Part shown: positions 15,815 through 23,674 of the stretch, piece after piece
Numbering within the stretch: position 1 is the first letter of the stretch
Layout of the letters: each line of letters opens with the position of its first letter
From: Frankiales bacterium
Lineage (GTDB): Bacteria; Actinomycetota; Actinomycetes; Mycobacteriales; SCTD01
Reading direction: 5' to 3'
DNA: 47,393 bases
Assembly (NCBI GenBank): GCA_025965475.1
Contig: JAOPWV010000119.1
Coordinates: 1 to 47,393, forward strand
The notes under the pieces: generated by a model
The model's database searches: none
What the model saw: only the letters and a program-made list of their open reading frames with translations
Told to the model about the DNA's origin: nothing
Program-made: the position numbers and the translations under genes

Positions 15815-16870
15815 CTACAGGTCGACCGGGACCGGCGCGACCATGTCGGCGGCGGCATCGGCGTCTGCGTCGATGACCACGCCGATCCCGAGCTTCTCCT
15901 TGATGCGCTTCTCGATCTCGTCGGCGAGGTCGGGGTTGTCCCGCAGGAACGCGCGGGCGTTCTCCTTGCCCTGGCCGAGCTGGTCGCCCTCGTACGTGTA
16001 CCAGGCACCGGACTTGCGCACGATGCCCTGGTCGACACCGACGTCGATGAGCGAGCCCTCGCGGCTGATCCCCTGGCCGTAGACGATGTCGAACTCCGCC
16101 TGCTTGAACGGCGGTGCCACCTTGTTCTTGACGACCTTGGCGCGGGTGCGGTTACCGACGGCGTCGCCGCCGTCCTTGAGCGTCTCGATGCGCCGGACGT
16201 CGATGCGGACCGACGCGTAGAACTTCAGCGCCTTGCCGCCCGTCGTCGTCTCGGGCGAGCCGAACATGACGCCGATCTTCTCGCGCAGCTGGTTGATGAA
16301 GATCGCGGTCGTGCCGGTGTTGGACAGCGCGCCGGTCATCTTGCGCAGCGCCTGGCTCATCAGGCGGGCCTGCAGGCCGACGTGACTGTCGCCCATCTCG
16401 CCCTCGATCTCGGCGCGCGGCACGAGGGCGGCCACCGAGTCGATGACGATGATGTCGAGCGCGCCCGAGCGGACCAGCATGTCGGCGATCTCCAGCGCCT
16501 GCTCCCCCGTGTCGGGCTGGGAGACGAGGAGCGCGTCGGTGTCGACGCCGAGCTTCTTCGCGTAGTCGGGGTCGAGGGCGTGCTCGGCGTCGATGAACGC
16601 CGCGATGCCGCCAGCCGCCTGCGCGTTGGCCACGGCGTGCAGCGCGACCGTCGTCTTGCCGCTGGACTCCGGGCCGTAGATCTCCACGACCCGGCCGCGC
16701 GGGAGACCGCCGATGCCGAGGGCGACGTCCAGCGCGATCGAGCCGGTCGGGATGATCCCGATCGGGACGCGCACCTCGTCGCCGAGCCGCATCACCGAGC
16801 CCTTGCCGAAGTTCTTGTCGATCTGCGCAAGGGCCATCTCGAGGGCCTTCTCGCGGTCCGGTCCTGCCAT
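15815..16870 (-). CDS. recA: RecA recombinase
   Basis: RecA forms filaments on single-stranded DNA, drives strand exchange and triggers LexA cleavage. The 351-residue protein has Walker A GPESSGKT (66-73), Walker B IIVIDSV, DNA-binding loop L1 around [20 protein letters not shown], and L2 following [12 protein letters not shown]. There is no intein, in contrast to M. tuberculosis RecA. GGAG lies 6 nt before the ATG. Upstream are a LexA box (17005-17020) and a RecA-NDp-like promoter (16929-16951), so dual LexA and PafBC-type control is likely. recX follows after 8 nt. Confidence 0.99.
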   Translation of the reverse strand: MAGPDREKALEMALAQIDKNFGKGSVMRLGDEVRVPIGIIPTGSIALDVALGIGGLPRGRVVEIYGPESSGKTTVALHAVANAQAAGGIAAFIDAEHALDPDYAKKLGVDTDALLVSQPDTGEQALEIADMLVRSGALDIIVIDSVAALVPRAEIEGEMGDSHVGLQARLMSQALRKMTGALSNTGTTAIFINQLREKIGVMFGSPETTTGGKALKFYASVRIDVRRIETLKDGGDAVGNRTRAKVVKNKVAPPFKQAEFDIVYGQGISREGSLIDVGVDQGIVRKSGAWYTYEGDQLGQGKENARAFLRDNPDLADEIEKRIKEKLGIGVVIDADADAAADMVAPVPVDL

Positions 16871-16928
16871 GAGCTTCTCCGTGGGTTCGACGAGCGGGCG
16901 GCTCGTTGCGGCTGTCCGATCGGCGGTG

Positions 16929-16951
16929 ACGTTAGGAGCGCCCTGCGACAG
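16929..16951 (-). promoter_or_regulatory. RecA-NDp/PafBC-like promoter of recA
   Basis: On the minus strand CTGTCGCAG-N8-TAACGT matches 6 of 9 positions of TTGTCRGTG, has the exact 8-nt spacer, and has a complete TANNNT. It ends about 58 nt before the recA ATG, comparable to the LexA-independent mycobacterial recA promoter. Confidence 0.45.
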
Positions 16952-17004
16952 GAACGGCCTGTCGGGAACACCCTGTGGACACCCGGACAGGACGAGACGC
17001 TAGA

Positions 17005-17020
17005 CCGAACACCTGTTCGA
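17005..17020. promoter_or_regulatory. LexA box upstream of recA
   Basis: CCGAAC-ACCT-GTTCGA matches the SOS consensus TCGAAC-N4-GTTCGA at all positions but the first. A TAGCGT hexamer (16997-17002 on the minus strand) follows immediately and can serve as the -10 of the LexA-controlled promoter. Confidence 0.88.
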
Positions 17021-17069
17021 AGCCACCCGACACGCCGGTGTGGGAAACGTCAGCGGCCGGGGAGGACCG

Positions 17070-17264
17070 TCAGCGATCGGCCGGCGGCACTGCGACCGCG
17101 GCGCACACGGCCCGCCAGACCAGCTTCGCGTCGTCGCCCTCGTCGAGCGCCTGGTGGACGGTCCGGCCGCCGAGCGTGGCGAGCACCTGGTCGCGGGCGT
17201 ACGAATCCGCATAGGCAGCCCCGAACTGCTTCTCCATCCGGGACCAGAACTCCGTCAGACGCAC
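17070..17264 (-). CDS. DUF3046 small protein
   Basis: The 64-residue protein begins MRLTEFWSRMEKQFGAAYAD and continues ARDQVLATLGGRTVHQALDEG, the whole-length pattern of DUF3046, an actinobacterial family of small soluble helical proteins of unknown role that is regularly found next to recA. It is transcribed in the same direction as recA, 200 nt upstream, with the recA LexA box lying between them. The MFS gene upstream ends 16 nt before it. Confidence 0.9.
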   Translation of the reverse strand: MRLTEFWSRMEKQFGAAYADSYARDQVLATLGGRTVHQALDEGDDAKLVWRAVCAAVAVPPADR

Positions 17265-17279
17265 GCGACCCAGGCTAGG

Positions 17280-18617
17280 TCAGCGGCCGAGCCTGTCGCG
17301 GGCCACCCGCGCGACCGCCCGGTGGAACGGGTCCACGTCGATCCCGCGCAGCCTGCGGAACCGGCGCCGGGCGCGGATCACGCCGAGGAGGCCGACGCCC
17401 CAGGTGAGGTACTGCACCGACATCGCGATCCGGAAGTCCGTCAACGTGTAGGTGTCCCGGCCGCCCGGCGCCAGCAGGTCGAGGACGAGCCCGATCATCA
17501 GGATCGTGACCAGCGCGGCGACGAAGCCCCCGACGTTGACGATGCCGGTGGCGCTGCCGATGCGGGTCGGCGGGTTCTCGGTCCGGGCGAAGTCGAACCC
17601 GACCATCGCCCCGGGGCCGTTCGCGGCCAGAACGACGACCAGCAGCACGAGCAGCGCCATCGGCGCCGGGCCCGGCCAGGCGAGCACGAGCGCCCACGCA
17701 CCCGCGCTGGACAGCACGATGGCGAGCACCGGTACCGACCGGCGGTACGGGAACCGGCCGACGAGGTGTCCCAGCACCGGCCCGACGACCATCGCGACCA
17801 CGACCAGCAGGGTGAGCAGCAGACCCGCCTCGGCCGGCGTACGGCCCTCCCCCACCACGAGGAACGGATAGCCCCACAGCAGCGCGAACACCGTCCCGGG
17901 GAACTGCACGACGAAGTGCATCCAGAGCCCGAGCCGGGTGCCCGGCTCCTGCCATGCCTCCTTCAGCCGGCGCAGCACCTCGGCCGTGTTGGCCGGCGGC
18001 ACGACGACCCCGGTGCCGGGCGGCATGTCCCGCACCCCGAGCGCCACCACCAGCCCGACGACGAGCCCGACGGCTCCGGCCAGCTCGAACGTGCGGGTCC
18101 AGCCGAAGGTGTGCAGCAGCGCGACCAGGGGGTACGCCGCCGCGACCTGGCCGAGCTGCCCGACGAGCCCGGTGATCTGGCTCATGACCGGCACGCGGCG
18201 CGGCGCGAACCACAGCGCCACCAGCCGCAGGACGCTGGTGAACGTCAACGCGTCGCCGGCCCCGACGAGCACGCGCGCGAGGACCGCCAGGCCGACCGAG
18301 TGCGAGGTCGCCAGCAGCAGCTGCCCGAGCCCCATGACGACCGCGCCGGTCGCGATGAGGCGGCGCGAGCCGACCCGGTCCAGCAGCGCGCCGACCGGGA
18401 CCTGCAGCCCGGCGTACACCGCCAGCTGGAGGACGCCGAACAGGCTGAGCACCGCGGCGGTCGCACCGAAGCGCTGCTGCGCCGTGACGCCGGTGACGCC
18501 GAGGGAGGAGCGGTGGAAGACGGCGACCGCGTACGCCAGGGCGCCGATGCCCCACACGAGCCAGGCCCGCGTCGGTGTGCGCAGGACGACGTGTCCGTCT
18601 GCTGTCTCGGCGCTCAC
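17280..18617 (-). CDS. MFS transporter
   Basis: This integral membrane protein has 12 predicted helices in two halves. The first helix reads AWLVWGIGALAYAVAVFHRSSLGV, the loop 2-3 signature VGALLDRVGSRRL is clear, and the second half opens around LGLWMHFVVQFPG. This branch (FHRSSLGV) is common beside recA in high-GC actinobacteria; its substrates are not established. I place the start at the GTG at 18617 (MSAETADGHVVLR, 445 residues); the frame stays open to a TTG at 18659, which has no ribosome site. It is divergent from the sigma-factor gene, with a 6-N11-6 dyad between them, and ends 16 nt before DUF3046. Confidence 0.87.
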   Translation of the reverse strand: MSAETADGHVVLRTPTRAWLVWGIGALAYAVAVFHRSSLGVTGVTAQQRFGATAAVLSLFGVLQLAVYAGLQVPVGALLDRVGSRRLIATGAVVMGLGQLLLATSHSVGLAVLARVLVGAGDALTFTSVLRLVALWFAPRRVPVMSQITGLVGQLGQVAAAYPLVALLHTFGWTRTFELAGAVGLVVGLVVALGVRDMPPGTGVVVPPANTAEVLRRLKEAWQEPGTRLGLWMHFVVQFPGTVFALLWGYPFLVVGEGRTPAEAGLLLTLLVVVAMVVGPVLGHLVGRFPYRRSVPVLAIVLSSAGAWALVLAWPGPAPMALLVLLVVVLAANGPGAMVGFDFARTENPPTRIGSATGIVNVGGFVAALVTILMIGLVLDLLAPGGRDTYTLTDFRIAMSVQYLTWGVGLLGVIRARRRFRRLRGIDVDPFHRAVARVARDRLGR

Positions 18618-18666
18618 CCCCACGACGGTACGGCGTACCCCGTGCACTCTGGGAGGCAACCGAACC

Positions 18667-18689
18667 GGTCCCGCATGCGTCCTGGGACC
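18667..18689. promoter_or_regulatory. Inverted repeat between MFS and sigma-factor genes
   Basis: GGTCCC-N11-GGGACC is a perfect 6-bp dyad in the divergent intergenic region, 23 nt before the sigma-factor ATG. It could be an operator; no regulator is identified. Confidence 0.3.
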
Positions 18690-18712
18690 GACGGTGTCCG
18701 AGGGGGAGCGTG

Positions 18713-19210
18713 ATGGACCAGGCGCAGGGCGAGGCGTTCGACGCCTTCGTGCGGTCCCGGCACTCCGCGCTGCTCCGGTACGGCCACGTGCTCACCGGCA
18801 ACCCGCACGCGGCGGCCGACCTGGTGCAGGACGCCCTGGAGCGCACCGGCCTGGCCTGGTCGCGGGTGCAGCGCCAGGACGACCCGGAGGGCTACGTACG
18901 CCGGGTCATGACCAACCGGCACATCAGCATGTGGCGGCGGCTGCGCCGGGAGCGGCTGGTCGCCGACGCCCCCGAAGCGGCGTACGACGAGCCGGCGCCG
19001 CGCGCGGAGGACGCGATCTGGGCCGCCCTGGCACAGCTGCCGCGCCGGCAACGCGCCGTGCTGGTCCTGCGCTACTACGAGGACCTCAGCGAGGCACAGA
19101 TCGCGCGGGTCCTGGACTGCGCTCCGGGGACGGTCAAGAGCCAGGCGTCGAAAGGTCTCGCGACGTTGCGGGCCCATCTCGCCGACAGGGAGGCGTCATG
19201 GACGAGCTAG
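18713..19210 (+). CDS. SigE-family (ECF-type) RNA polymerase sigma factor
   Basis: The 165-residue protein has region 2 (FDAFVRSRHSALLRYGHVLT through PEGYVRRVMTNRHISMWRRL) and region 4 (LAQLPRRQRAVLVLRYYEDL followed by VLDCAPGTVKSQASKGLATL), joined by a short linker with no extra domain. This is the SCO/SigE-family group of ECF sigma factors in Streptomyces-like actinobacteria. The ATG at 18713 has GGGGGAG upstream. The last 13 nt overlap the next gene, a membrane-anchored Asp-box protein, so the pair is translationally coupled. There is no canonical zinc anti-sigma gene next to it. The target regulon is unknown. Confidence 0.92.
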   Translation: MDQAQGEAFDAFVRSRHSALLRYGHVLTGNPHAAADLVQDALERTGLAWSRVQRQDDPEGYVRRVMTNRHISMWRRLRRERLVADAPEAAYDEPAPRAEDAIWAALAQLPRRQRAVLVLRYYEDLSEAQIARVLDCAPGTVKSQASKGLATLRAHLADREASWTS

Positions 19211-20538
19211 AGCAGGACCTGCGGCGGACGCTGCACGACCCGGCCCGCGAGGTGATCGCCGACCACGACCCGGTCGCGACGGTCCGGACCGGCATGCACC
19301 GCCGACGGAGGGACCGCGCGATCGTGGGCTCCGCGGCCACGGTGACGGCGCTGGTGGCGGCGGTGGCCCTGCTCGTGCTGCCCTCCTCCGGGAGCTCGCG
19401 TGGCATGGTCGCCGACCCCAAGGCGTCGGCGACCGACACGGCCTCCACCCCCGCGCCCTCCCGCGCGGCGACCCCCATCGCCCGGCCCCCCGGCGGACCG
19501 GTCCCCACCGGATTCACGGCCACCGACCTGTCCTTCGTCTCCGCGACGCGGGGCTGGGCGCTCGGCACCGCCCCGTGCACGACCGCGCCCTGCACCTCAC
19601 TGCTGCGTACCGCCGACGGCGGCGCGAGCTGGACGGGCGGCCCCGCGCCCAAGGCGTACCTGCCCGACGGCACGACCGACTGCTCGCTCCTGCCCTGCGT
19701 CACCGGGATCCGGTTCGCCGACGGCCTGCACGGCTACGCCTACGGCGGCGCGCTGTTCACCACCGGCGACGGCGGGTCGACGTGGACCCGCGAGACCGCG
19801 CCGTACGTCGAGGCGCTCGAGCCCTCCGGCAACGACGTCGTCCGGGTGGTGCGGACGATGGACGGCTGCCCGCCCGGCTGCTCCTACCTCGTGGAGCGGG
19901 CGACGGTCGGGTCGACGACCTGGGCGCGCTCGGCCTCGCCGGCCCTGCGGGGCAACGCCGCGCTGCTCCGGCGCAATGCGGAGGACGCGTACCTGTTCCT
20001 GCCCAAGAACCCGGCCGGCGGCGCCGGCGACGCGCACGCGCAGGTCGCGGTCAGCCACGACCGGGGCCGCACCTGGACCGACCGGCCGGACCCGTGCGGG
20101 CCGGTCCAGCAGGACAACCCGGCGGAGACCGACGCGGCCGACGCGACCACGACCCCCGACGGCACGCTGGTCGTGCTGTGCAAGGCCCGGTCGGCGGGCC
20201 GGCCGGACGCGCTGCGCGTCTCCACCGACCGCGGCGCCACGTTCGGCCCCGCGCTCGGCCTGCCCACCGGAGCCACCGCGTTCGCCGTGGCCGCGGCCTC
20301 CCGCGACTCTGTGGTCGTGCGGACGAGCCGGGCCGGGTCCACCGCCGAGCTGGTCCGGACCGCCGACGGCGGCCGCACCTTCACGACCGTCCTGCGGACG
20401 GCGGAGGCGGACGTCCCGACGCGCGGCTTCCTGGCCTTCACCACCAGCACCGTCGGGACCTGGAGCGACCCGCGCGGCGCATTGGTCTGGCGCACCGCCG
20501 ACGCCGGCGCCACCTGGACGCCGTACGCCTACCGCTGA
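19198..20538 (+). CDS. Membrane-anchored Asp-box beta-propeller, probable sigma-factor partner
   Basis: The 446-residue protein has a 40-residue cytoplasmic N-terminus (MDELEQDLRRTLHDPAREVI onward, ending in a basic stop-transfer RRRRDR), one transmembrane helix at about 41-62, a Ser/Thr/Pro linker (about 63-105), and an extracellular propeller. The propeller carries repeated Asp-box motifs such as RTADGGASW, TTGDGGSTW, SHDRGRTW, STDRGATF, RTADGGRTF and RTADAGATW, as in BNR/sialidase and Ycf48-like proteins. Several Cys pairs suggest disulphides. The ATG, with GGGAGG upstream, overlaps the sigma-factor gene. The layout is that of a transmembrane anti-sigma or sensor, but the short cytoplasmic part has no recognisable anti-sigma motif. 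No sialidase active-site residues are evident, so binding rather than catalysis is likely. Confidence 0.82.
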   Translation: MDELEQDLRRTLHDPAREVIADHDPVATVRTGMHRRRRDRAIVGSAATVTALVAAVALLVLPSSGSSRGMVADPKASATDTASTPAPSRAATPIARPPGGPVPTGFTATDLSFVSATRGWALGTAPCTTAPCTSLLRTADGGASWTGGPAPKAYLPDGTTDCSLLPCVTGIRFADGLHGYAYGGALFTTGDGGSTWTRETAPYVEALEPSGNDVVRVVRTMDGCPPGCSYLVERATVGSTTWARSASPALRGNAALLRRNAEDAYLFLPKNPAGGAGDAHAQVAVSHDRGRTWTDRPDPCGPVQQDNPAETDAADATTTPDGTLVVLCKARSAGRPDALRVSTDRGATFGPALGLPTGATAFAVAAASRDSVVVRTSRAGSTAELVRTADGGRTFTTVLRTAEADVPTRGFLAFTTSTVGTWSDPRGALVWRTADAGATWTPYAYR

Positions 20539-23391
20539 CTAACGGTGACTGGTGAAGTGCACCGCCTGCTGGAAGGTGGGGCGGTTCTGCCAGTCGATGC
20601 CACGCACGCCGACGATGCCGGCCGTCACGTGCCGGATGAAGTCGTCGCTCTTGTCGTAGGTCAGCCCGGTCACGTCGCTCCTGCTCTGCGCGGCGAGCGA
20701 GGCCTGCACCGCGGCGTGCAGCGACGCCCGCAGCCGGCTCCGGCAGACGTCCAGCCGGCCGCCGCCGCAGTAGGTGCGCGAGTACCGGCCGGCGACCGGC
20801 TTGCCGAGCGCCTGGCGCAGGTCCTTGCTGACGTACCCGTACCAGGGCACGCCGTTGAACGCCGAGCCTCGGCCGAGGCGCGGGTGGTCGTCCACGTCGG
20901 CGGGCAGCTCGTCGGTCAGGCCGCCCAGCGTGCCGCGCAGCACGTCCTTCGGCAGCGAGAAGGACGGGCTGCCCGCGACCCCCGCACCGGCCGGGTCCCA
21001 CCAGGTGTCGAGCAGGTCGATCGCGGCGGGGTGCGCGTACGCGCCGGTGCGCGCCCGGTCGACGCGTTGCGCGCCGGCCTTCACCCAGGCCCGCAGCAGG
21101 GCGACGGCCTTGCGGTCCTGCGGATCGGTGGGCGTACCGATCACGTCCAGGGCGTACGGCAGGTCGTACTTCGCGCGCACGTCGACCGTGCCGCCGGCCA
21201 TCATCGCGTCGACGAGCTGCGGGCGGGTGACCTTGCGGCCGCCCGCGATCCGCGCCTTCACCTCGTCCTCGAGGGCGAGTGACCGGTAGACCGGCCCGTA
21301 CCCCCAGCTGTTGTCGGCCGCGGAGAAGCCGGGCGCGGGCTTGTTGTTCCACGAGACGAGGTAGCCCTGCGGCGGGTTGACCGCCCGGACGTGCTTGTCG
21401 AACGGCAGGACGCCCTTGGCGTCGTACGCCGCGTCGCCCCAGCGCGGCAGGTCCCAGTCGTAGCCGGTGGGCCGGTTCGGCAGCAGGCCCGAGGAGAAGT
21501 ACGCGATGTCCCTGGAGTCCGTGTAGAACCAGTTGAACGTGTAGTCGATCGCGTTCACGGCCTTCTGGAAGCTCGCCGCGTCCTTCACGTACGACGGGTC
21601 CTGCAGCCGCGCGAACCCGACCACGGAGTCGACCTCGTGGTTGTAGGTCGTGCGCTCGGTGACGACGGCGACCGGCTTGCCGCCGACCGTGGTGCGTAGC
21701 TGGACGACGCCGTGCCGGGTCTTCAGGACGAGGAAGTTCAGCGTCTGCGGGGCGGCCGGTGCCGCGGCATCGGGGTTGCCGCTTTCGGTGTGGGTGTACT
21801 GCTCCATCGGCGTGCACCTCCCGCCGACGAGGTACGACGTCGAGCGGACCGTCGCCGTGCTGCCGTCGGTGTTGCACAACCGCTCGACGACGGTGTCGAC
21901 GATGTCGTTGGACGCGCTCGTCGCCGACCACGCGTAGTCGACCCCGTGGCCGAGCTCGACGACCAGGTTGGTGCCGGCGAACGAGACCCCGCGGGCCGAG
22001 ACCCCCGGCCCCTGCAGGTCCTGTTCCACGAGCAGCTGCGGGGTGTAGTAGCCGGTCTGCGGGCCGAACACGACGGTCGGGTGGCCGCCGTCCGAGTGCC
22101 TGGCGTCGACGAGCAGGGCGTTGCTCATGCCGTGCTGCTTGAGCCCCAGGTCCATCGGCCCGAACGGCCCGTCGATGACGCCGAACGACGGCACGGCGAG
22201 CGGCACCGGTACCGGCGTGGTCGAGCCGCCCGCGTCCGAACCGGTCCCCGGTGCGGTCGCGGTGGGCCTGAGGTCCGGGAGGGCGACGCCGGGCAGCTTC
22301 GGGTTCACCTTGCCGCCGCCGTACGCCTGCACCGCCGGGCTGGTGGTCGGCGCCTCCGGGTCGTTCTTCGCGCGCAGGTCGTCGAAGATCTGCCGGGCCG
22401 TCGCATCCCCGTACTTCGCCGCGAGCTGCTGGTACCAGCGGGCGTTGTCGGCCTCGCCGCCGCCGCCCTTGCCGAAGATGCCGCCGACGAGGGAGGCGAT
22501 GTAGACGATGTCGGCGCGGGTGTACGGCACCGGGGCCTTCTGCAGGGCGGCGTACTCCGCCGGGCAGTTCGGGCCGAGTCCGCTGCCCGGGTTGCCGGGC
22601 ACCGGCACCGAGCCGGCCGCCGGGCAGAGCGCCGCCTGCGCGGCGTTCATCCCGGCCAGCATCGCGTCCAGCCCCGCGAGCAGCTTGCGGCCCTCCGCGC
22701 CGTACCGCGTGACGACGTTGCTGACCTGCTGTTCCGCCTGCTCAGGGGTGTACGGCGCGATCCGCAGCTGGGCCTGGTCCATCGCGATGTTGGCCGGCGT
22801 CGGGCCGACGAACTCGGCCATCCGGGCCGCACCGGTGTGCCGCAGCACGTCGGTGAGGAACATCCGGTCCTGGATGTTCGCGTAGCCGGCGCCGAACTCG
22901 ACGTTCTCGAAGGTGCTGCCGGTGATGTGCGGGACCCCGAACCTGTCGCGCTCGATGGTCACGCCCGGCCGCGGCGTCTCGGTGCTCACGACGTCGGCGG
23001 CCGCGACGCCGAGGCGCGCGTCCTTGTAGTAGCGGGTCAGCGCGGCCTCGTCGAGCTGCCCGGGCTTGGTCTTGGCCAGGGCGTCGTACATCTCGAGCTG
23101 ATCGGCGAAGTTCTTGGGGTTGGAGCCGTCGGCCGTCGTGAGCGCGCCCTTCGGGTCGCCGGGGGTCGAGACGGCGCCCGGCAGCGCGGTCAGCCCGAGC
23201 TGGGCCAGCGTCGGCACGTCGACGTTCCCGCGTGACCCCGGTGGCAGGATGTCGAGCACCTCGCCGTGCCGGCTGTACGCCGTCGGGTCGAGGGCGGCGC
23301 CGGCGGCCGGCGCCGCCGCGAGCGCGGCCCCCAGTACGGCCAGGCCGGCAATTGCGCCGAAGGCGGCACGACGGGCGGGGGCGCTGCGCAT
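20539..23391 (-). CDS. Secreted penicillin acylase-family (Ntn) amidohydrolase
   Basis: The 950-residue protein has a Sec signal peptide (residues 1 to about 32, ending AAG-A). It belongs to the penicillin/acyl-homoserine-lactone acylase family, made as a precursor that cleaves itself into alpha and beta chains. The alpha-chain marker TIERDRFGVPHITGSTFENV lies at 145-164. The new beta-chain N-terminus, the catalytic nucleophile, is Ser423 in KQHGMSNALLVDA, followed by GHGVDYAWSATSASNDIVDT. A Pro/Thr/Gly-rich spacer (about 345-400) precedes the cleavage site. Substrates could be beta-lactams, homoserine lactones or other acyl amides. The stop directly abuts that of the propeller gene with no spacer. 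Confidence 0.92.
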   Translation of the reverse strand: MRSAPARRAAFGAIAGLAVLGAALAAAPAAGAALDPTAYSRHGEVLDILPPGSRGNVDVPTLAQLGLTALPGAVSTPGDPKGALTTADGSNPKNFADQLEMYDALAKTKPGQLDEAALTRYYKDARLGVAAADVVSTETPRPGVTIERDRFGVPHITGSTFENVEFGAGYANIQDRMFLTDVLRHTGAARMAEFVGPTPANIAMDQAQLRIAPYTPEQAEQQVSNVVTRYGAEGRKLLAGLDAMLAGMNAAQAALCPAAGSVPVPGNPGSGLGPNCPAEYAALQKAPVPYTRADIVYIASLVGGIFGKGGGGEADNARWYQQLAAKYGDATARQIFDDLRAKNDPEAPTTSPAVQAYGGGKVNPKLPGVALPDLRPTATAPGTGSDAGGSTTPVPVPLAVPSFGVIDGPFGPMDLGLKQHGMSNALLVDARHSDGGHPTVVFGPQTGYYTPQLLVEQDLQGPGVSARGVSFAGTNLVVELGHGVDYAWSATSASNDIVDTVVERLCNTDGSTATVRSTSYLVGGRCTPMEQYTHTESGNPDAAAPAAPQTLNFLVLKTRHGVVQLRTTVGGKPVAVVTERTTYNHEVDSVVGFARLQDPSYVKDAASFQKAVNAIDYTFNWFYTDSRDIAYFSSGLLPNRPTGYDWDLPRWGDAAYDAKGVLPFDKHVRAVNPPQGYLVSWNNKPAPGFSAADNSWGYGPVYRSLALEDEVKARIAGGRKVTRPQLVDAMMAGGTVDVRAKYDLPYALDVIGTPTDPQDRKAVALLRAWVKAGAQRVDRARTGAYAHPAAIDLLDTWWDPAGAGVAGSPSFSLPKDVLRGTLGGLTDELPADVDDHPRLGRGSAFNGVPWYGYVSKDLRQALGKPVAGRYSRTYCGGGRLDVCRSRLRASLHAAVQASLAAQSRSDVTGLTYDKSDDFIRHVTAGIVGVRGIDWQNRPTFQQAVHFTSHR

Positions 23392-23499
23392 GCGGGCTCC
23401 AGGAACGTACGTGGGGTACGGGTCGCCGTTCGTGTTCGCCGTGTTACGCCCGGATCCTGCCGCGAATCAGAACGCCGTTCGGCGGGCAGGGACCGGGCC

Positions 23500-23637
23500 A
23501 TGACCGAGAGGGAAGGCCACGGGGTGGGCGGAGCGTTGGTACGAGAGGCTGTGGGGTGGGCCCGCGGCGAAGGACTCGAGGTGGTGCCGCTCTGCCCGTT
23601 CGCCGCGTCATGGCTGGAGCGGAATCCGGACGTCTGA
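23500..23637 (+). pseudogene. Remnant of a YjdJ-type GNAT acetyltransferase (C-terminal third)
   Basis: The 45-codon frame encodes GHGVGGALVREAVGWARGEG followed by LEVVPLCPFAASWLERNPDV. This is the conserved C-terminal third of the small (about 95-residue) YjdJ-like GNAT family, whose members normally have a strand-rich N-terminal part ending in an EGQG-like loop. Here that upstream part is absent; the DNA before the ATG is the promoter region of the divergent acylase gene. The acetyl-CoA loop is only partly kept, so it is probably non-functional, although a short ORF with an ATG remains. I favour a truncated leftover after deletion or rearrangement. Confidence 0.6.
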
Positions 23638-23645
23638 CCCCGATC

Positions 23646-23668
23646 CTGTCGGGGGCCGGCTGGAGACT
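23646..23668 (+). promoter_or_regulatory. Weak RecA-NDp-like element before lhr
   Basis: CTGTCGGGG-N8-GAGACT matches 7 of 9 upstream positions of TTGTCRGTG with one mismatch in TANNNT. It ends 6 nt before the GTG start of lhr, implying a leaderless or near-leaderless mRNA. Chance cannot be excluded. Confidence 0.25.
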
Positions 23669-23674
23669 GGAGCC

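Noticed and set aside
20438-21931. Minus-strand ORF overlapping the penicillin acylase
   Set aside because: It is an alternative frame of the acylase, rich in Arg and Gly; the acylase frame carries the catalytic motifs.
23470-23480. GAAC-GCC-GTTC as a LexA box before the acylase and lhr
   Set aside because: The spacer is 3 nt rather than 4, and the flanking TC/GA bases of the consensus are missing.
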